DNA from: Ectothiorhodospira mobilis
Lineage (GTDB): Bacteria > Pseudomonadota > Gammaproteobacteria > Ectothiorhodospirales > Ectothiorhodospiraceae
Assembly (NCBI RefSeq): GCF_016584115.1
Contig: NZ_NRSK01000017.1
Span: 1-60,345 of the forward strand
DNA: 60,345 bases
Direction of reading: 5' to 3'
The notes under the pieces were generated by a model that had not been told where the DNA came from, did not search any database, and was given only the letters and a program-made list of their open reading frames with translations. The translations under genes were made by a program, and so were the position numbers. This document shows, piece by piece, positions 32,253 through 41,731 of the stretch (position 1 is its first letter; each line of letters begins with the position of its first letter).

Positions 32253-34631
32253 ATGGACAGCGCGCGGAACATGGATTCCCTCCGGGGCCCCCTGATCGGG
32301 GTCATCCTCATCCCGGTAGCGGCCCTGCTGCTGTTGACCGGGACCCTGCTTGTGGACCGGGGGCTGGAGGTGCGGCGTATGGATCGCCTCATGGAGCACG
32401 TGACCCTGGCCGCAGGGGTGCGCAATCTGGTGGAGGCCCTGCAGATGGAGCGGGGGGCTTCTGTCGGTTTTCTCAGCGGGCAGGATCAGGCGTTCCGGCG
32501 GATTCTGGGGGATGCCCGGGGCACCACCGATGCCCAGGTGGAGGCCTTCCTGCAACAAACCCGGGGCCTGGAGTTCGCCGTGGGTACGGATCGGGCCGAT
32601 TGGCTGGATGCGATCCGGGACGACCTGAAGGGGCTGGCACAGCACCGGGAGGAGGTGGATCGCCTGGCCCTGCATCCCCTGGAGATCCTGCCGCCCTATA
32701 CCCGAATGGTGCGCCGTCTGGTGCTGCTGGCCTCCACCGTGCCGGAGATGGATGCTGGGGGCGGTCTGTTTGCGCGGCTGGATGCCTACCGCACGTTCCT
32801 GCTCATGCGGGAATACGCCGGTCTGGAGCGGGCCCTGGGCAGTGCCTGGCTCAGGGGGGAGGTGCCCGATCCGCTGGTGTTCCGGCGCTACGTGGAGGCG
32901 GTGTCCGTGCAGGAGTTCCTGCGCACACAGTTCCTTGCCATGACCCCGGACTCGCGGCGCCGGGATCTGGAGGCCGTGGAGGGGACACCGGCCCATCAGG
33001 AGCTCCTGGCGGCACGTGCGGCCATTCTCAACCAGGGGGCTGCGGGTCCGCCTGCCCATCTCAGCCCTGTGCGCTGGTTCCGCGTCAGCAGCGAGCGCCT
33101 GCGGCATCTATCCGGCATCGAGACGGGGTTGACCCGAGGCCTGATGGAGGAGGCCCGTGCCATCCGGGAACGGGTACAGCTCCAGTGGTGGCTCCTGGCG
33201 GGGGCGGTCCTGATGCTGCTGGCGCTGACCACGGCACTGTCCGCGCTGATCGCCCGGCGCCTGCTGTGTCGTGAGCGGGAGCGCTGGGACCATGCCCGGC
33301 GCATCGAGTACCTGGCCCACCACGATGCCCTCACCGATCTGCCCAACCGCCGCCACTTCGCCCGCATCCTCCAGGGGCACCTGGAGGCGGCCCGTGCCTC
33401 GGGGGGCGGGCTCGCCCTCTGCCTGCTGGACCTGGAGGGGTTTTCCGAAGTGAACCGGATCTGGGGGGAGGAGACCGCGGACCAGGTTTTGAAGGAAGTG
33501 GCGGATCGCCTCGTGGCCCTGGCCGGCCCCGCCGTGCCGGTGGCGAGGGTCTATGGCGATCAGTTCGCCCTCTGTCTGGCCGGGGATGCGCAGCGGGTGG
33601 ATGTCCAGGACTTTACCGCGCGGGTGCTGGAGGTGCTGGACGACCCGATCCGGGTGGGGCAGCGGCTCATCGAGCTGCGGGGGAATCTGGGGGTGGTGAT
33701 CTGTCCGCCCCTCCCCGGGACGGTCTCGGATCTGATGGCCGATGCGGTCTTCGCCGTGGAGCAGGCCAAGGCCGAGCCGGTACAGCGCCGGCAGGTGTTC
33801 GATCCGGAGCGCATGCGCAGGCACGCCGAGCGGGCGCACCTGGACCAGGATCTGGAACGGGCCCTGGAGCGGGGGGAGTTGGAGGTGCACTACCAGCCCC
33901 AGGTGGAACTGGCGACCGGCCGGATGACCCGTCTGGAGGCCCTGCTGCGCTGGCATCACCCCCGGCGGGGTTCGGTCTCCCCCGCGGTCTTCATCCCCCG
34001 GGCGGAGGCCACCGGTGCCATCATCGCCATCGGTGACTTCGTGCTCCAAAGCGCCTGCCGGCAGCTCCGCCGCTGGCGGGACCGGGGCCTGGGGGACCTG
34101 AGCGTGGCCGTCAACCTGTCCACGGTGCAACTCTACCAGGCGGATCTGGTGGCGCGGGTGCGCTGTGCCCTGGAGGAGGCTGGGTTGCCCGCCCCGGCCC
34201 TGGAGCTGGAGATCACGGAGACGGGGATCATGCAGGATCTGGAGACGGCCCGGGCGGTGATGCAGGACCTGCGCGCCCTCGGGGTGCGGCTCTCCGTGGA
34301 CGACTTCGGCACGGGATATTCCTCCCTGGCCTATCTCACCCGGTTGCCGGTGCAGACCCTCAAGCTGGACCGCAGTTTCGTGGCGGATCTGGAGGGGAGC
34401 GGGGAGGGTCGTAAGGTGGCCGAGGCCGTCCTCGGCCTGGCCGACAGCCTGTCCCTGGAGGTGGTGGCCGAAGGCATCGAGACCTCCGCCCAGGCGGCCT
34501 GGCTCCGCCAGCGGGCCTGTGCCTTTGGTCAGGGTTTCCTGTACGCCCGGCCGTTACCCCCCGAGGCCTGCATGTCCCTGCTCGCGGGGGCGGCCCGGGG
34601 GCATCCACAGGAGGAGGCCCCCTTCGGTTGA
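32253..34631 (+). CDS. NIT-domain membrane protein with degenerate GGDEF and intact EAL (c-di-GMP phosphodiesterase)
   Basis: 792 residues. An N-terminal helix (GPLIGVILIPVAALLLLTGT) and a second near residue 320 bracket a periplasmic NIT-like domain (EALQMERGASVGFLSGQDQA), which in relatives senses small anions such as nitrate. The GGDEF domain has YGDQF in place of GGDEF and should not make c-di-GMP. The EAL domain has RLEALLRWHHP, VAVNLSTVQL, ELEITETGIM, VDDFGTGYSSL and AEGIET, so hydrolysis of c-di-GMP is expected. It is followed by a close paralogue, and long stretches are nearly identical in DNA, so the pair arose by duplication. Confidence 0.87.
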   Translation: MDSARNMDSLRGPLIGVILIPVAALLLLTGTLLVDRGLEVRRMDRLMEHVTLAAGVRNLVEALQMERGASVGFLSGQDQAFRRILGDARGTTDAQVEAFLQQTRGLEFAVGTDRADWLDAIRDDLKGLAQHREEVDRLALHPLEILPPYTRMVRRLVLLASTVPEMDAGGGLFARLDAYRTFLLMREYAGLERALGSAWLRGEVPDPLVFRRYVEAVSVQEFLRTQFLAMTPDSRRRDLEAVEGTPAHQELLAARAAILNQGAAGPPAHLSPVRWFRVSSERLRHLSGIETGLTRGLMEEARAIRERVQLQWWLLAGAVLMLLALTTALSALIARRLLCRERERWDHARRIEYLAHHDALTDLPNRRHFARILQGHLEAARASGGGLALCLLDLEGFSEVNRIWGEETADQVLKEVADRLVALAGPAVPVARVYGDQFALCLAGDAQRVDVQDFTARVLEVLDDPIRVGQRLIELRGNLGVVICPPLPGTVSDLMADAVFAVEQAKAEPVQRRQVFDPERMRRHAERAHLDQDLERALERGELEVHYQPQVELATGRMTRLEALLRWHHPRRGSVSPAVFIPRAEATGAIIAIGDFVLQSACRQLRRWRDRGLGDLSVAVNLSTVQLYQADLVARVRCALEEAGLPAPALELEITETGIMQDLETARAVMQDLRALGVRLSVDDFGTGYSSLAYLTRLPVQTLKLDRSFVADLEGSGEGRKVAEAVLGLADSLSLEVVAEGIETSAQAAWLRQRACAFGQGFLYARPLPPEACMSLLAGAARGHPQEEAPFG

Positions 34632-34682
34632 TTCCCTGCTGCGACAGGGGCCGTCGCCCGTTATCCTGTGCAGGATACAGAC

Positions 34683-37058
34683 ATGGGCCATGCGGCACCC
34701 CCGGAGGACGGCGTGGACAGACTGGGTATACGCATCACCCTGGCGATCGGGATCCCCCTGCTGGCGTTCCTGATGATGGCCCTGGTGGCACTTCAGGACC
34801 GCTTCGATGCCGCCCGCCACATGGAGCAGGTGCAGACCCACACTGCCCTGGGGCACCGGGTGCAGGCCCTGGTGCATGCCCTGCAGGCGGAGCGGGACAG
34901 TTCCGCCGGGTATCTCAGCGGGCAGGACAACGAGTTCTTCTCCATCCTGGAACGGGCGCGGCAGCACACGGATGAAGCCATGGCCGACTTCCGGCAGCGC
35001 GCCGACCAGGTGCCCCCCGCCCTGAAGGGGCTGGTGGCGGGGATCCGCGGCGATCTTACGGAGCTGGACGCCCACCGCGACCGGGTGGACCGCCTGCAAC
35101 TGCCCCCGCTGGAGGTGTTGCCGGTCTACGATCGTCTCATTCAGCGGCTGATCCTGGTCGCCGCCCATCTTACGGGGGAGGGGGGCGGGGGTGACCTGTC
35201 GGGGCTGCTCAACGCCTACCGGCCCCTGCTCCTGCTCAAGGAGCACGCCGCCCTGGAACGGGCCCTGGGCAGTGCCTGGCTCAGCGGCGCCAGTGAGGAT
35301 CCGGATGTCTTCTACCGCTATCTCAGCAACCTGGCCATCCAGGAGCAGCAACGCAGTCAGTTCCTCTCCCTGGCCCCCCCGGCATTCGGCAATGCGCTCC
35401 TGATGCTGGAATCGGAGACCGCCTACCAATCCCTGCGGGCGGCCCGTGCCGCCATCATCAATCACGGTGTCGCCAGCCGTCCGCCCCATCTGAGTGCCGT
35501 GGAATGGTTCGGTCTCACCCGGGAGCGTCTGGAACGCCTGCGGTCTCTGGAACAGACTGTGGCAACGCGCATCCTGGAACGGGCCCGGGCCGCCCGCAGC
35601 GAGGCCTGGCGGGGCTTTGCCTGGATGCTGGTGGTGGGTGGCGTGCTCCTGCTCCTGGTGTTGGGCCTGTCCGCCGCCATCGTGCAGGATCTGATGCGGC
35701 GCCACCGCAGCCATCAGCAGGCCCTGGACCGGGCGGAATACCTGGTGCGCCACGATGCCCTCACCGGACTGCCCAACCGGCATCACTTCACCGAAATGCT
35801 GGATATGGAGCTGGGGCGTGCGCGGGAGGCGCGGCGTCCCATGGGGCTGTGCCTGGTGGATCTGGCGGGGTTTTCCGACATCAACCGCATCTGGGGCGAT
35901 GCCGTGGCCGATGAGATCCTCAACCAGGTGGCGGCGCGCCTGGCCGCGCAGGTGGGTCATGACGGCCTGCTGGCGCGGATCTACGGCGACCAGTTCGGTG
36001 TGATCCTGCGGGAGGGGTTCTCCGTGGCCCAGCGGGAGGGGCGGGTGATGGAACTTCTGGCGGTGCTGGATGCCCCCTTCCAGGTGGGGGCACGGCGTAT
36101 CGAGGTGGATGGCCACGTGGGCCTGGTGGCCTGTCCGCCCTATGCCGAGCATGGCTCGCAATTGCTGGCCCACGCGGGCATCGCCGTGGAGGGGGCCAAG
36201 GGCACGCCGGGGTCGCGCTGGCTGCAATTCGAGCCCGGGATGCTCTCCCGCCACACCCGCATGGTGGAGATGGACCACGATCTGGAGCGTGCCCTGGATC
36301 AGGGGCAGTTCCATGTGGTGTATCAGCCCCGGGTGGACCTGGCGGATGGGCGCATCGTCAGCCTGGAGGCCCTGCTGCGCTGGCATCATCCGCAACGGGG
36401 GTGGATCCCGCCGGATGTCTTCATCCCCCGGGCGGAGGCCAACGGCACCATCATCGCCATCGGCGATTTCGTCCTCAATGCCGCCTGTCGCCAGGCCCAC
36501 TACTGGCGTCAGGCCGGTCTGGGGGAGTTCTCCGTGGCGGTGAACCTGTCCACGGTGCAGCTCTATCAGGCGGATCTGGTGGAGCGGGTCCGGGCTGCCC
36601 TGGAGGCCTCCGGCCTGCCCGCCTCGGCCCTGGAGCTGGAACTCACCGAGACCGGGCTCATGGAAGACATGGATGCCGCCCGTCAGGTGCTGGCCCAACT
36701 GCGGGCCATGGGGGTGGGGCTTTCGGTGGATGACTTCGGCACCGGTCATTCCTCCCTGGCCTACCTGCGGCGGTTCCCCGTGAACTGTCTCAAGCTGGAC
36801 AAGCGCTTCGTCGGCGATCTGGAAGCCGGCGGGGATGCGGAGGTGATCGCCGGGGCCGTCCTCGCCCTGGCACAGAGCCTGGGTCTCACCTGTGTCGCCG
36901 AGGGGGTGGAGACCCGTGCCCAGGCGGACTGGCTGCTCGCCCGCGGATGCCGTCAGGCCCAGGGCTATCTCTACGCCCGCCCCCAGCCCGCCGAGACCTG
37001 TGAGCCCTTGCTGGCAGCGGGCACTTTGCCGGCCAGGGAGGCCGTGCCGGAAGCATGA
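34683..37058 (+). CDS. Paralogous NIT-degenerate GGDEF-EAL protein
   Basis: 791 residues, same layout as the preceding gene: NIT-like domain (ALQAERDSSAGYLSGQDNEF), second membrane helix near residue 325, GGDEF domain with YGDQF, and an EAL domain with intact SLEALLRWHHP, AVNLSTVQL, ELTETGLM and VDDFGTGHSSLAYL. It should degrade c-di-GMP. ATG at 34683 is preferred to GTG at 34668 because AGGA lies about 7 nt ahead. The stop overlaps the next gene by 4 nt, so a phosphodiesterase and a cyclase are made from the same message. Confidence 0.86.
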   Translation: MGHAAPPEDGVDRLGIRITLAIGIPLLAFLMMALVALQDRFDAARHMEQVQTHTALGHRVQALVHALQAERDSSAGYLSGQDNEFFSILERARQHTDEAMADFRQRADQVPPALKGLVAGIRGDLTELDAHRDRVDRLQLPPLEVLPVYDRLIQRLILVAAHLTGEGGGGDLSGLLNAYRPLLLLKEHAALERALGSAWLSGASEDPDVFYRYLSNLAIQEQQRSQFLSLAPPAFGNALLMLESETAYQSLRAARAAIINHGVASRPPHLSAVEWFGLTRERLERLRSLEQTVATRILERARAARSEAWRGFAWMLVVGGVLLLLVLGLSAAIVQDLMRRHRSHQQALDRAEYLVRHDALTGLPNRHHFTEMLDMELGRAREARRPMGLCLVDLAGFSDINRIWGDAVADEILNQVAARLAAQVGHDGLLARIYGDQFGVILREGFSVAQREGRVMELLAVLDAPFQVGARRIEVDGHVGLVACPPYAEHGSQLLAHAGIAVEGAKGTPGSRWLQFEPGMLSRHTRMVEMDHDLERALDQGQFHVVYQPRVDLADGRIVSLEALLRWHHPQRGWIPPDVFIPRAEANGTIIAIGDFVLNAACRQAHYWRQAGLGEFSVAVNLSTVQLYQADLVERVRAALEASGLPASALELELTETGLMEDMDAARQVLAQLRAMGVGLSVDDFGTGHSSLAYLRRFPVNCLKLDKRFVGDLEAGGDAEVIAGAVLALAQSLGLTCVAEGVETRAQADWLLARGCRQAQGYLYARPQPAETCEPLLAAGTLPAREAVPEA

Positions 37059-39061
37059 AACGGAGTTTGCAAGGCATGATTCCCGCAATGATCCTCGATC
37101 CCCTGGTTCGTCTGCTGCGGCGCCTGCGCGCCGCCGGGCACGGCCTGCGTCGTGCCCGGGTCCGGCGGGCGGTCGCCCGGCGCCACGGCGGGCGCATCGT
37201 GCGCCTGCAGACCAAGACCCAGCTGGCCCTGCTGGTGGTGATGCTGATCATGACCCTGGTCATCGGCATCTCCAGCATGGCCCTGCTGCGGGATTTCTCC
37301 ATGCGCTCCGCGGCAGAACATACGCGCACCGCCGCGGAGATGATCCGGGTCGCCCTCACCGAGGCCATGCTCAACGGCACCATCGACCGCCGGACCTCCC
37401 TCCTGCAGCGGCTGGGGGAGGTGCACAGCCTGGAGGAAGTGCGCGTGGTGCGCGGTCCTCTGGTGATCCAGCAGTACGGTGAGGGGTTGCCCCTGGAGAC
37501 CCGTGTGGACCGCATCGACCGTCGCGTGCTGGCCACGGGCACGCCCTATTTCGGGGTGACCGGCGGGCTTTGGGGCAGCGAGTTCCGCGCCACCATCCCC
37601 TACGTGGCCGAGGAGCAGGGGGACGTGAACTGCATGGCCTGTCACGTGGCCCCGGAGGGTGCGGCCCTGGGGGCGGTGACCCTGACCGCCTCCATGGATC
37701 ACATGAAGGCCCTGGGGATCGCCACCGCCCTGTTGCTGGTGCTCATCGTGGGGTTCTTCGCGGCCCTCTCCATGTACTTCCTGGGCCGCCTGCTGCGCCC
37801 CCTGGTGGAGACCACCGCCGAGATCCAGGAGGCCGCCAGCCGGGCCGCGGAAGGCGATTTCAGTCAGCGGGTGAAGCGGCGCGGCAACGACGAGATCGGC
37901 CTGATCGCCACGGACTTCAACCACATGAGCCGCAGCATCACCGCAAAGCTCAGTGAGATCCGTGGGCATGTGGCGCAGCTGGTGCAGGCCCTGCCCGATC
38001 CCCGGGGCAATCTCCTGAACGACACCGCCGACACCGTCTCCGGCCTGGTGCGGGTGGCCCAGTTCAAGCAGGCCATCGAGGAGGACCAGTCCACCGAGGA
38101 GGTGGTGTTGCGCATCGGTGAGGTGCTGCGCCAGGAGTTCGCCCTGGAACATTTCTCCATCTATGCGGTGGACCGGGAGCGCAAGACCATGCGGGTGGCG
38201 CTGGTGGACGGGGTCCCGGCGGAGACGGTGCGCTGGTGCAGCCCGGATATCCTGGAGACCTGCACCACCTGCCGCGTGGTGCGCACCGGCCATCTCATCG
38301 ACGGACTGGAGCAGCCGGGCCTGTGCCGGGCCTTCGACGGCCAGGCCTTGGAGGCGGGGATGCGTTACCTGTGCATCCCCGTCATCCAGTCCGGCGGGGT
38401 GGGCAACGTGGTGCAACTGGTGATCCCCGCCGGGGAGGTGCACCGTCTCCGGGCCGCCCGGCCCCTGGTGGGGGCCTACCTGCGCGAGGCGGCCCCGCTG
38501 CTTCAGGCCAAGGCCCTGATGGCCAGCCTGCGGGAATCCAGCCTCAACGATGCCCTGACCGGACTGCGCAACCGCCGTTTCCTGGAGGAGTATTCCGCCA
38601 CCCTGGTGGCCCAGAGCCGGCGCCGGCAGCGGCCCATGACCCTGATGATGCTGGATCTGGACTACTTCAAGACCGTCAATGACACCCATGGCCACGACGT
38701 GGGCGATCAGATCCTGCGGGAACTGGCCGGGATCCTGCGCGCCCATCTGCGGGAATCGGACCTGGTGCTGCGCTACGGCGGCGAGGAGTTCCTCGTCATC
38801 CTCGTGGACACGGGGGCCGATGCCGCCATGGAGGTGGCGGAGAAGATCCGCGGCGCCGTGGAGCAGACCGTGTTCAAGGTGTCCGGCGGGGAGCTGCGCA
38901 AGACCCTGTCCGTGGGTCTGGCGGAGTACCCGGGGGATGCCCAGGCCTTCTGGCAGGTGCTCAAGTATGCCGATGTGGCCCTGTATGCCGCCAAGGAGCG
39001 GGGACGCAACCGGGTGGTGCGCTTCGAGGCGCAGATGTGGCCCTCCGGGGGCGAATACTGA
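37055..39061 (+). CDS. Diguanylate cyclase with periplasmic haem-c motif, HAMP and Cys-rich GAF-like domain
   Basis: 668 residues. A first membrane helix is near residue 65. The periplasmic part has C193-M-A-C196-H197, a haem-c attachment motif, as in haem-containing sensors of the DUF3365 type. A second helix is at about residues 225-250, then HAMP (LRPLVETTAEIQEAASRAAE). A GAF-like region (about 345-490) has cysteines at 395, 403, 406, 424 and 440. The C-terminal GGDEF domain has RYGGEEFLVIL and DLDYFKTVNDTHGHDVGDQI, so it is active. It should make c-di-GMP in response to redox or gas ligand at the haem; the Cys cluster may bind metal. Confidence 0.85.
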   Translation: MKRSLQGMIPAMILDPLVRLLRRLRAAGHGLRRARVRRAVARRHGGRIVRLQTKTQLALLVVMLIMTLVIGISSMALLRDFSMRSAAEHTRTAAEMIRVALTEAMLNGTIDRRTSLLQRLGEVHSLEEVRVVRGPLVIQQYGEGLPLETRVDRIDRRVLATGTPYFGVTGGLWGSEFRATIPYVAEEQGDVNCMACHVAPEGAALGAVTLTASMDHMKALGIATALLLVLIVGFFAALSMYFLGRLLRPLVETTAEIQEAASRAAEGDFSQRVKRRGNDEIGLIATDFNHMSRSITAKLSEIRGHVAQLVQALPDPRGNLLNDTADTVSGLVRVAQFKQAIEEDQSTEEVVLRIGEVLRQEFALEHFSIYAVDRERKTMRVALVDGVPAETVRWCSPDILETCTTCRVVRTGHLIDGLEQPGLCRAFDGQALEAGMRYLCIPVIQSGGVGNVVQLVIPAGEVHRLRAARPLVGAYLREAAPLLQAKALMASLRESSLNDALTGLRNRRFLEEYSATLVAQSRRRQRPMTLMMLDLDYFKTVNDTHGHDVGDQILRELAGILRAHLRESDLVLRYGGEEFLVILVDTGADAAMEVAEKIRGAVEQTVFKVSGGELRKTLSVGLAEYPGDAQAFWQVLKYADVALYAAKERGRNRVVRFEAQMWPSGGEY

Positions 39062-39156
39062 AGCGGGGCGGCAGGCATGGCCGGCCGCATGGGGTATCAT
39101 GGAGGCCGGTCCCGGCCCGGCGGGATCCGGATCCATTGCAGCCGCAGGAGGCCCCC

Positions 39157-39786
39157 TTGCCCCATCCCCCCGACACCCTGGCCCTGGCCCTGACGGGCGC
39201 CTCCGGGGCCCGCTACGGCCTGCGCCTCCTGCATTGCCTGTTGCAGGCGGGGGTGCGGGTGCATCTGATGGTCTCCGAGCCCGGACGTCTGGTGGCCGGC
39301 CTGGAGACGGACCTGACGCTCCCCGGGGCCCCCGCCGACATGGAGCGGATGCTGGCGGGACGTTTCGGGGCCGGGCCGGGGCAGCTGCGGGTCTTCGGCC
39401 GCGAGCAGTGGACCGCCCCCGTGGCCAGCGGCTCCTCGGCGCCGGACGCCATGGCCATCTGCCCCTGCACCACGGCCACCCTGGCGGCGGTGGCCACCGG
39501 GGCCAGCCGCTCTCTCATCGAACGCGCCGCCGACGTGGTGCTGAAGGAGCGCCGCCGCCTTGTCCTGGTGGTGCGCGAGACGCCGCTCTCGGAGATCCAC
39601 CTGGAGCATATGCTGCGCCTGACCCGCATGGGGGCGGTCATCCTGCCGGCGTCCCCGGCCTTTTACCACCGACCGGAAGGCATCGAAGACCTGGTGGACT
39701 TCGTGGTGGCCCGCACCCTGGACCACCTGGGCATTCACAACGATCTCATCCCCCGCTGGGGGGAGGCACCGGGAGGGATGGACTGA
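39157..39786 (+). CDS. ubiX: Flavin prenyltransferase UbiX
   Basis: 209 residues. LALALTGASGARYGLRLLHC is the FMN-binding start of the UbiX/Pad1 family and MAICPCTTATLAAVATGASR the second conserved loop; RRRLVLVVRETPLSEIHLEH completes the fold. It makes prenylated FMN for the ubiquinone-pathway decarboxylase UbiD. TTG at 39157 is the likely start, five bases after GCAGGAGG at 39145-39152; the upstream open frame overlaps the cyclase and is a shadow. TGATG overlap with the next gene suggests coupling. Confidence 0.9.
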   Translation: MPHPPDTLALALTGASGARYGLRLLHCLLQAGVRVHLMVSEPGRLVAGLETDLTLPGAPADMERMLAGRFGAGPGQLRVFGREQWTAPVASGSSAPDAMAICPCTTATLAAVATGASRSLIERAADVVLKERRRLVLVVRETPLSEIHLEHMLRLTRMGAVILPASPAFYHRPEGIEDLVDFVVARTLDHLGIHNDLIPRWGEAPGGMD

Positions 39787-40361
39787 TGCAACTGCCCCTG
39801 TTTCCCCTGAACACGGTCCTTTTTCCCGGCGGGGTGCTGCCCCTGCGCATCTTCGAGACCCGCTACATCGATATGGTGCGCCGCTGCATGCGCGACGGCA
39901 CCCCCTTTGGCATCTGCCTGATCCGGGAAGGGGAGGAGGCCGGGGAGGCGGCCCAGGTCCACCCGGTGGGCACCTGGGGCCGGATCGTGGACTGGGACCG
40001 CCGCCCCGACGGGCTCCTGGGGATCACGTTCCTGGGGGAGCAGCGCTTTTGCGTAAAGAGCACCTGGGTGCAGAAGGACCGGCTGCTCATGGCCGAGGTC
40101 ACCCCCCGGGAATGGCCCGAGGACGTGCCCCTTCCGGAGGAGTTCCTGTCCCTGTCGGCCCTGTTGCAACGGGTACTGAGCGAATTGCCGGCGCCGTATC
40201 ACCTGCTGCAGGGGGGGTATGATCGCGCCGGCTGGGTGGGCGCGCGCCTGACGGAGCTGATGCCCCTGCCCCTGGAGGAGAAGCAGGCCCTGCTGGAGAT
40301 GGACGATCACCTGGCGCGCCTGTTCCGGCTGCGGGACGCCATGCTGGCCGCCGGCAGCTGA
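39786..40361 (+). CDS. LON-substrate-binding-domain protein
   Basis: 191 residues beginning MQLPLFPLNTVLFPGGVLPL, then LRIFETRYIDMVRRCMRDGT and a middle strand-rich part with GRIVDWDRRPDGLLGITF. This is the N-terminal domain of Lon proteases standing alone, without the ATPase or protease parts. Such proteins are widespread in gammaproteobacteria and of unproven function. Overlaps the ubiX stop by one base. Confidence 0.85.
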   Translation: MQLPLFPLNTVLFPGGVLPLRIFETRYIDMVRRCMRDGTPFGICLIREGEEAGEAAQVHPVGTWGRIVDWDRRPDGLLGITFLGEQRFCVKSTWVQKDRLLMAEVTPREWPEDVPLPEEFLSLSALLQRVLSELPAPYHLLQGGYDRAGWVGARLTELMPLPLEEKQALLEMDDHLARLFRLRDAMLAAGS

Positions 40362-40380
40362 TGCCCCCGGTTTTTGCGTG

Positions 40381-40424
40381 TTGACACCCTACCGGAGTGG
40401 ACTGCTAAGGTATTGTATTAGTCC
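40381..40424 (+). promoter_or_regulatory. Possible promoter of the thioredoxin gene
   Basis: TTGACA at 40381-40386 is a perfect -35. An AT-rich TATTGTATTA starts at 40411, but 24 bp of spacing is long; a poorer -10 would lie near 40404-40411. GGACT (40399-40403) and AGTCC (40420-40424) form an inverted repeat that might be an operator. Confidence 0.3.
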
Positions 40425-40448
40425 ATTCTCATATACGGGAGCCCGGCC

Positions 40449-40814
40449 ATGGCCGCCACCGAAATCACCCAGGACAACCTGGAATCCACCATCAACGACA
40501 ACGACATCGTGGTCCTGGACTTCTGGGCCCCCTGGTGCGGTCCCTGCCGCGCCTTCGCCCCCATCTTCGAGGAGGCCTCGGAGCGTTTCCCCGATGTGGT
40601 CTTCGGCAAGGTGAACACCGAGGAACAGCAGGAACTGGCCGCCATGTTCCAGGTCCGCTCCATCCCCACCCTGACCATCTTCCGCGAGCGCATCATTGTC
40701 TTCAACCAGCCGGGCATGCTCTCCGCCGGCCAGCTGGACGAGGTGCTGGGCAAGGTGTCCGAGCTGGACATGAACGAAGTGCGCCGCCAGGTGGAACAGC
40801 AGCAGGAGGGCTGA
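40449..40814 (+). CDS. Thioredoxin
   Basis: 121-residue cytoplasmic thioredoxin. The active site [20 protein letters not shown] contains the classic WCGPC, and the cis-Pro appears in [15 protein letters not shown]. The C-terminal helix is extended compared with E. coli TrxA ([16 protein letters not shown]). It stands alone behind its own promoter and converges on the TSUP gene. Confidence 0.92.
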   Translation: MAATEITQDNLESTINDNDIVVLDFWAPWCGPCRAFAPIFEEASERFPDVVFGKVNTEEQQELAAMFQVRSIPTLTIFRERIIVFNQPGMLSAGQLDEVLGKVSELDMNEVRRQVEQQQEG

Positions 40815-40829
40815 GCCTGCGGGACTGCG

Positions 40830-41618
40830 TCATGCCCAGAGCATGCGGACCCCCAGCAGGATGAGCATCCCCGCAAACAGGCGCCGCACCGTGACCACCG
40901 GCAGGCGGTGGGTGAGGGCGGCGCCGAAGCGGGCGGTGAAGAAGGCCGCCAGGGCGATGCCGGCAAAAGCCGGCCAGTAGACATAGCCCGTGGCCCCCGC
41001 GGGCAGGTCCGGAACCTCCAGACCGTGGACGATGAAGCCTGCCGTCCCCGCCAGGGCGATGGGCAGGCCGGTGGCGGCGGCGGTGGCGATGGCCTGGCGC
41101 ATGGGCACGTTGAACCAGGCCAGCAGCGGCACCGTCAGGGTGCCGCCACCGATGCCCAGCAGGGAGGAGAAGCCCCCGATGAGCCCACCCCAGCCCCCCA
41201 GGATCGGGGTGGATGGACCGGTGCCCCCTGCACGGGGCGGCCGCCCCGCCAGGAGATAGCCCCCCATCAGGATCTCGAAGAGCCCGAAGACCCGGCCCAG
41301 GGCCTGGGTGCTCAGGGCCGCGGCCGCCGTGCTGCCCAGCAGGGCCCCCAGGGCCACCCCCGGCCCCAGGGCCCGCAGCAGGTCCCAGCGCACTGCCCCG
41401 TGGCGGTGATGGGCGCGGGTGGAGGCAATGGCCGTGGGTACGATGGTGGCCAGGGAGGTGCCGATGGCCAGGTGGGTGATGACCCCGGGGGGCATCCCCT
41501 GCAGCGAGAACAGCCCCACCAGCACGGGGACGATGATCAGTCCCCCGCCGATGCCCAGGAGCCCCGCCAGCACCCCGGTGCCGGCCCCCAGCAGCAGATA
41601 GCCCATCATATCCGGCAT
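40830..41618 (-). CDS. TauE/SafE (TSUP) family membrane exporter
   Basis: 262 residues with about eight membrane helices. The two inverted repeats each carry the family motif: GLLGIGGGLIIVPVLVGLFS near the N terminus and SLLGIGGGTLTVPLLAWFNV in the middle. TSUP proteins export sulfite, sulfoacetate and other sulfur-containing or organic acids, which fits a sulfur-oxidising phototroph, although the substrate is not proven. The start is taken at 41618 (MPDMMGYLLL); the open frame extends upstream without a membrane segment. Confidence 0.88.
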   Translation of the reverse strand: MPDMMGYLLLGAGTGVLAGLLGIGGGLIIVPVLVGLFSLQGMPPGVITHLAIGTSLATIVPTAIASTRAHHRHGAVRWDLLRALGPGVALGALLGSTAAAALSTQALGRVFGLFEILMGGYLLAGRPPRAGGTGPSTPILGGWGGLIGGFSSLLGIGGGTLTVPLLAWFNVPMRQAIATAAATGLPIALAGTAGFIVHGLEVPDLPAGATGYVYWPAFAGIALAAFFTARFGAALTHRLPVVTVRRLFAGMLILLGVRMLWA

Positions 41619-41699
41619 CACGCCGTCCTGAACCGTTGCAGGTGAAAGAAAACGCCCCCGCCGTGCAGGCAGCACGACAGGGGCGTCCAGGGAAACCGG

Positions 41700-41725
41700 G
41701 CACCGGAGGCCGGGGCCTCCGGTGC
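41700..41725. terminator. Strong GC hairpin after hemL
   Basis: GCACCGGAGGCC (41700-41711) pairs exactly with GGCCTCCGGTGC (41714-41725). It begins 6 bp past the hemL stop on the leftward strand. Only a short T-run follows, so termination may be partial. Confidence 0.55.
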
Positions 41726-41731
41726 AGCGGA

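Noticed and set aside
34554-37088. 844-codon minus-strand frame opposite the EAL gene
   Set aside because: It is a shadow of the GC-rich EAL coding frame, with His/Gln/Gly-rich sequence and no motifs.
38679-39785. Upstream extension of the LON-domain protein in the same frame
   Set aside because: The frame crosses the cyclase and ubiX genes, which have clear motifs; real similarity starts at MQLPLFPLN (39786).
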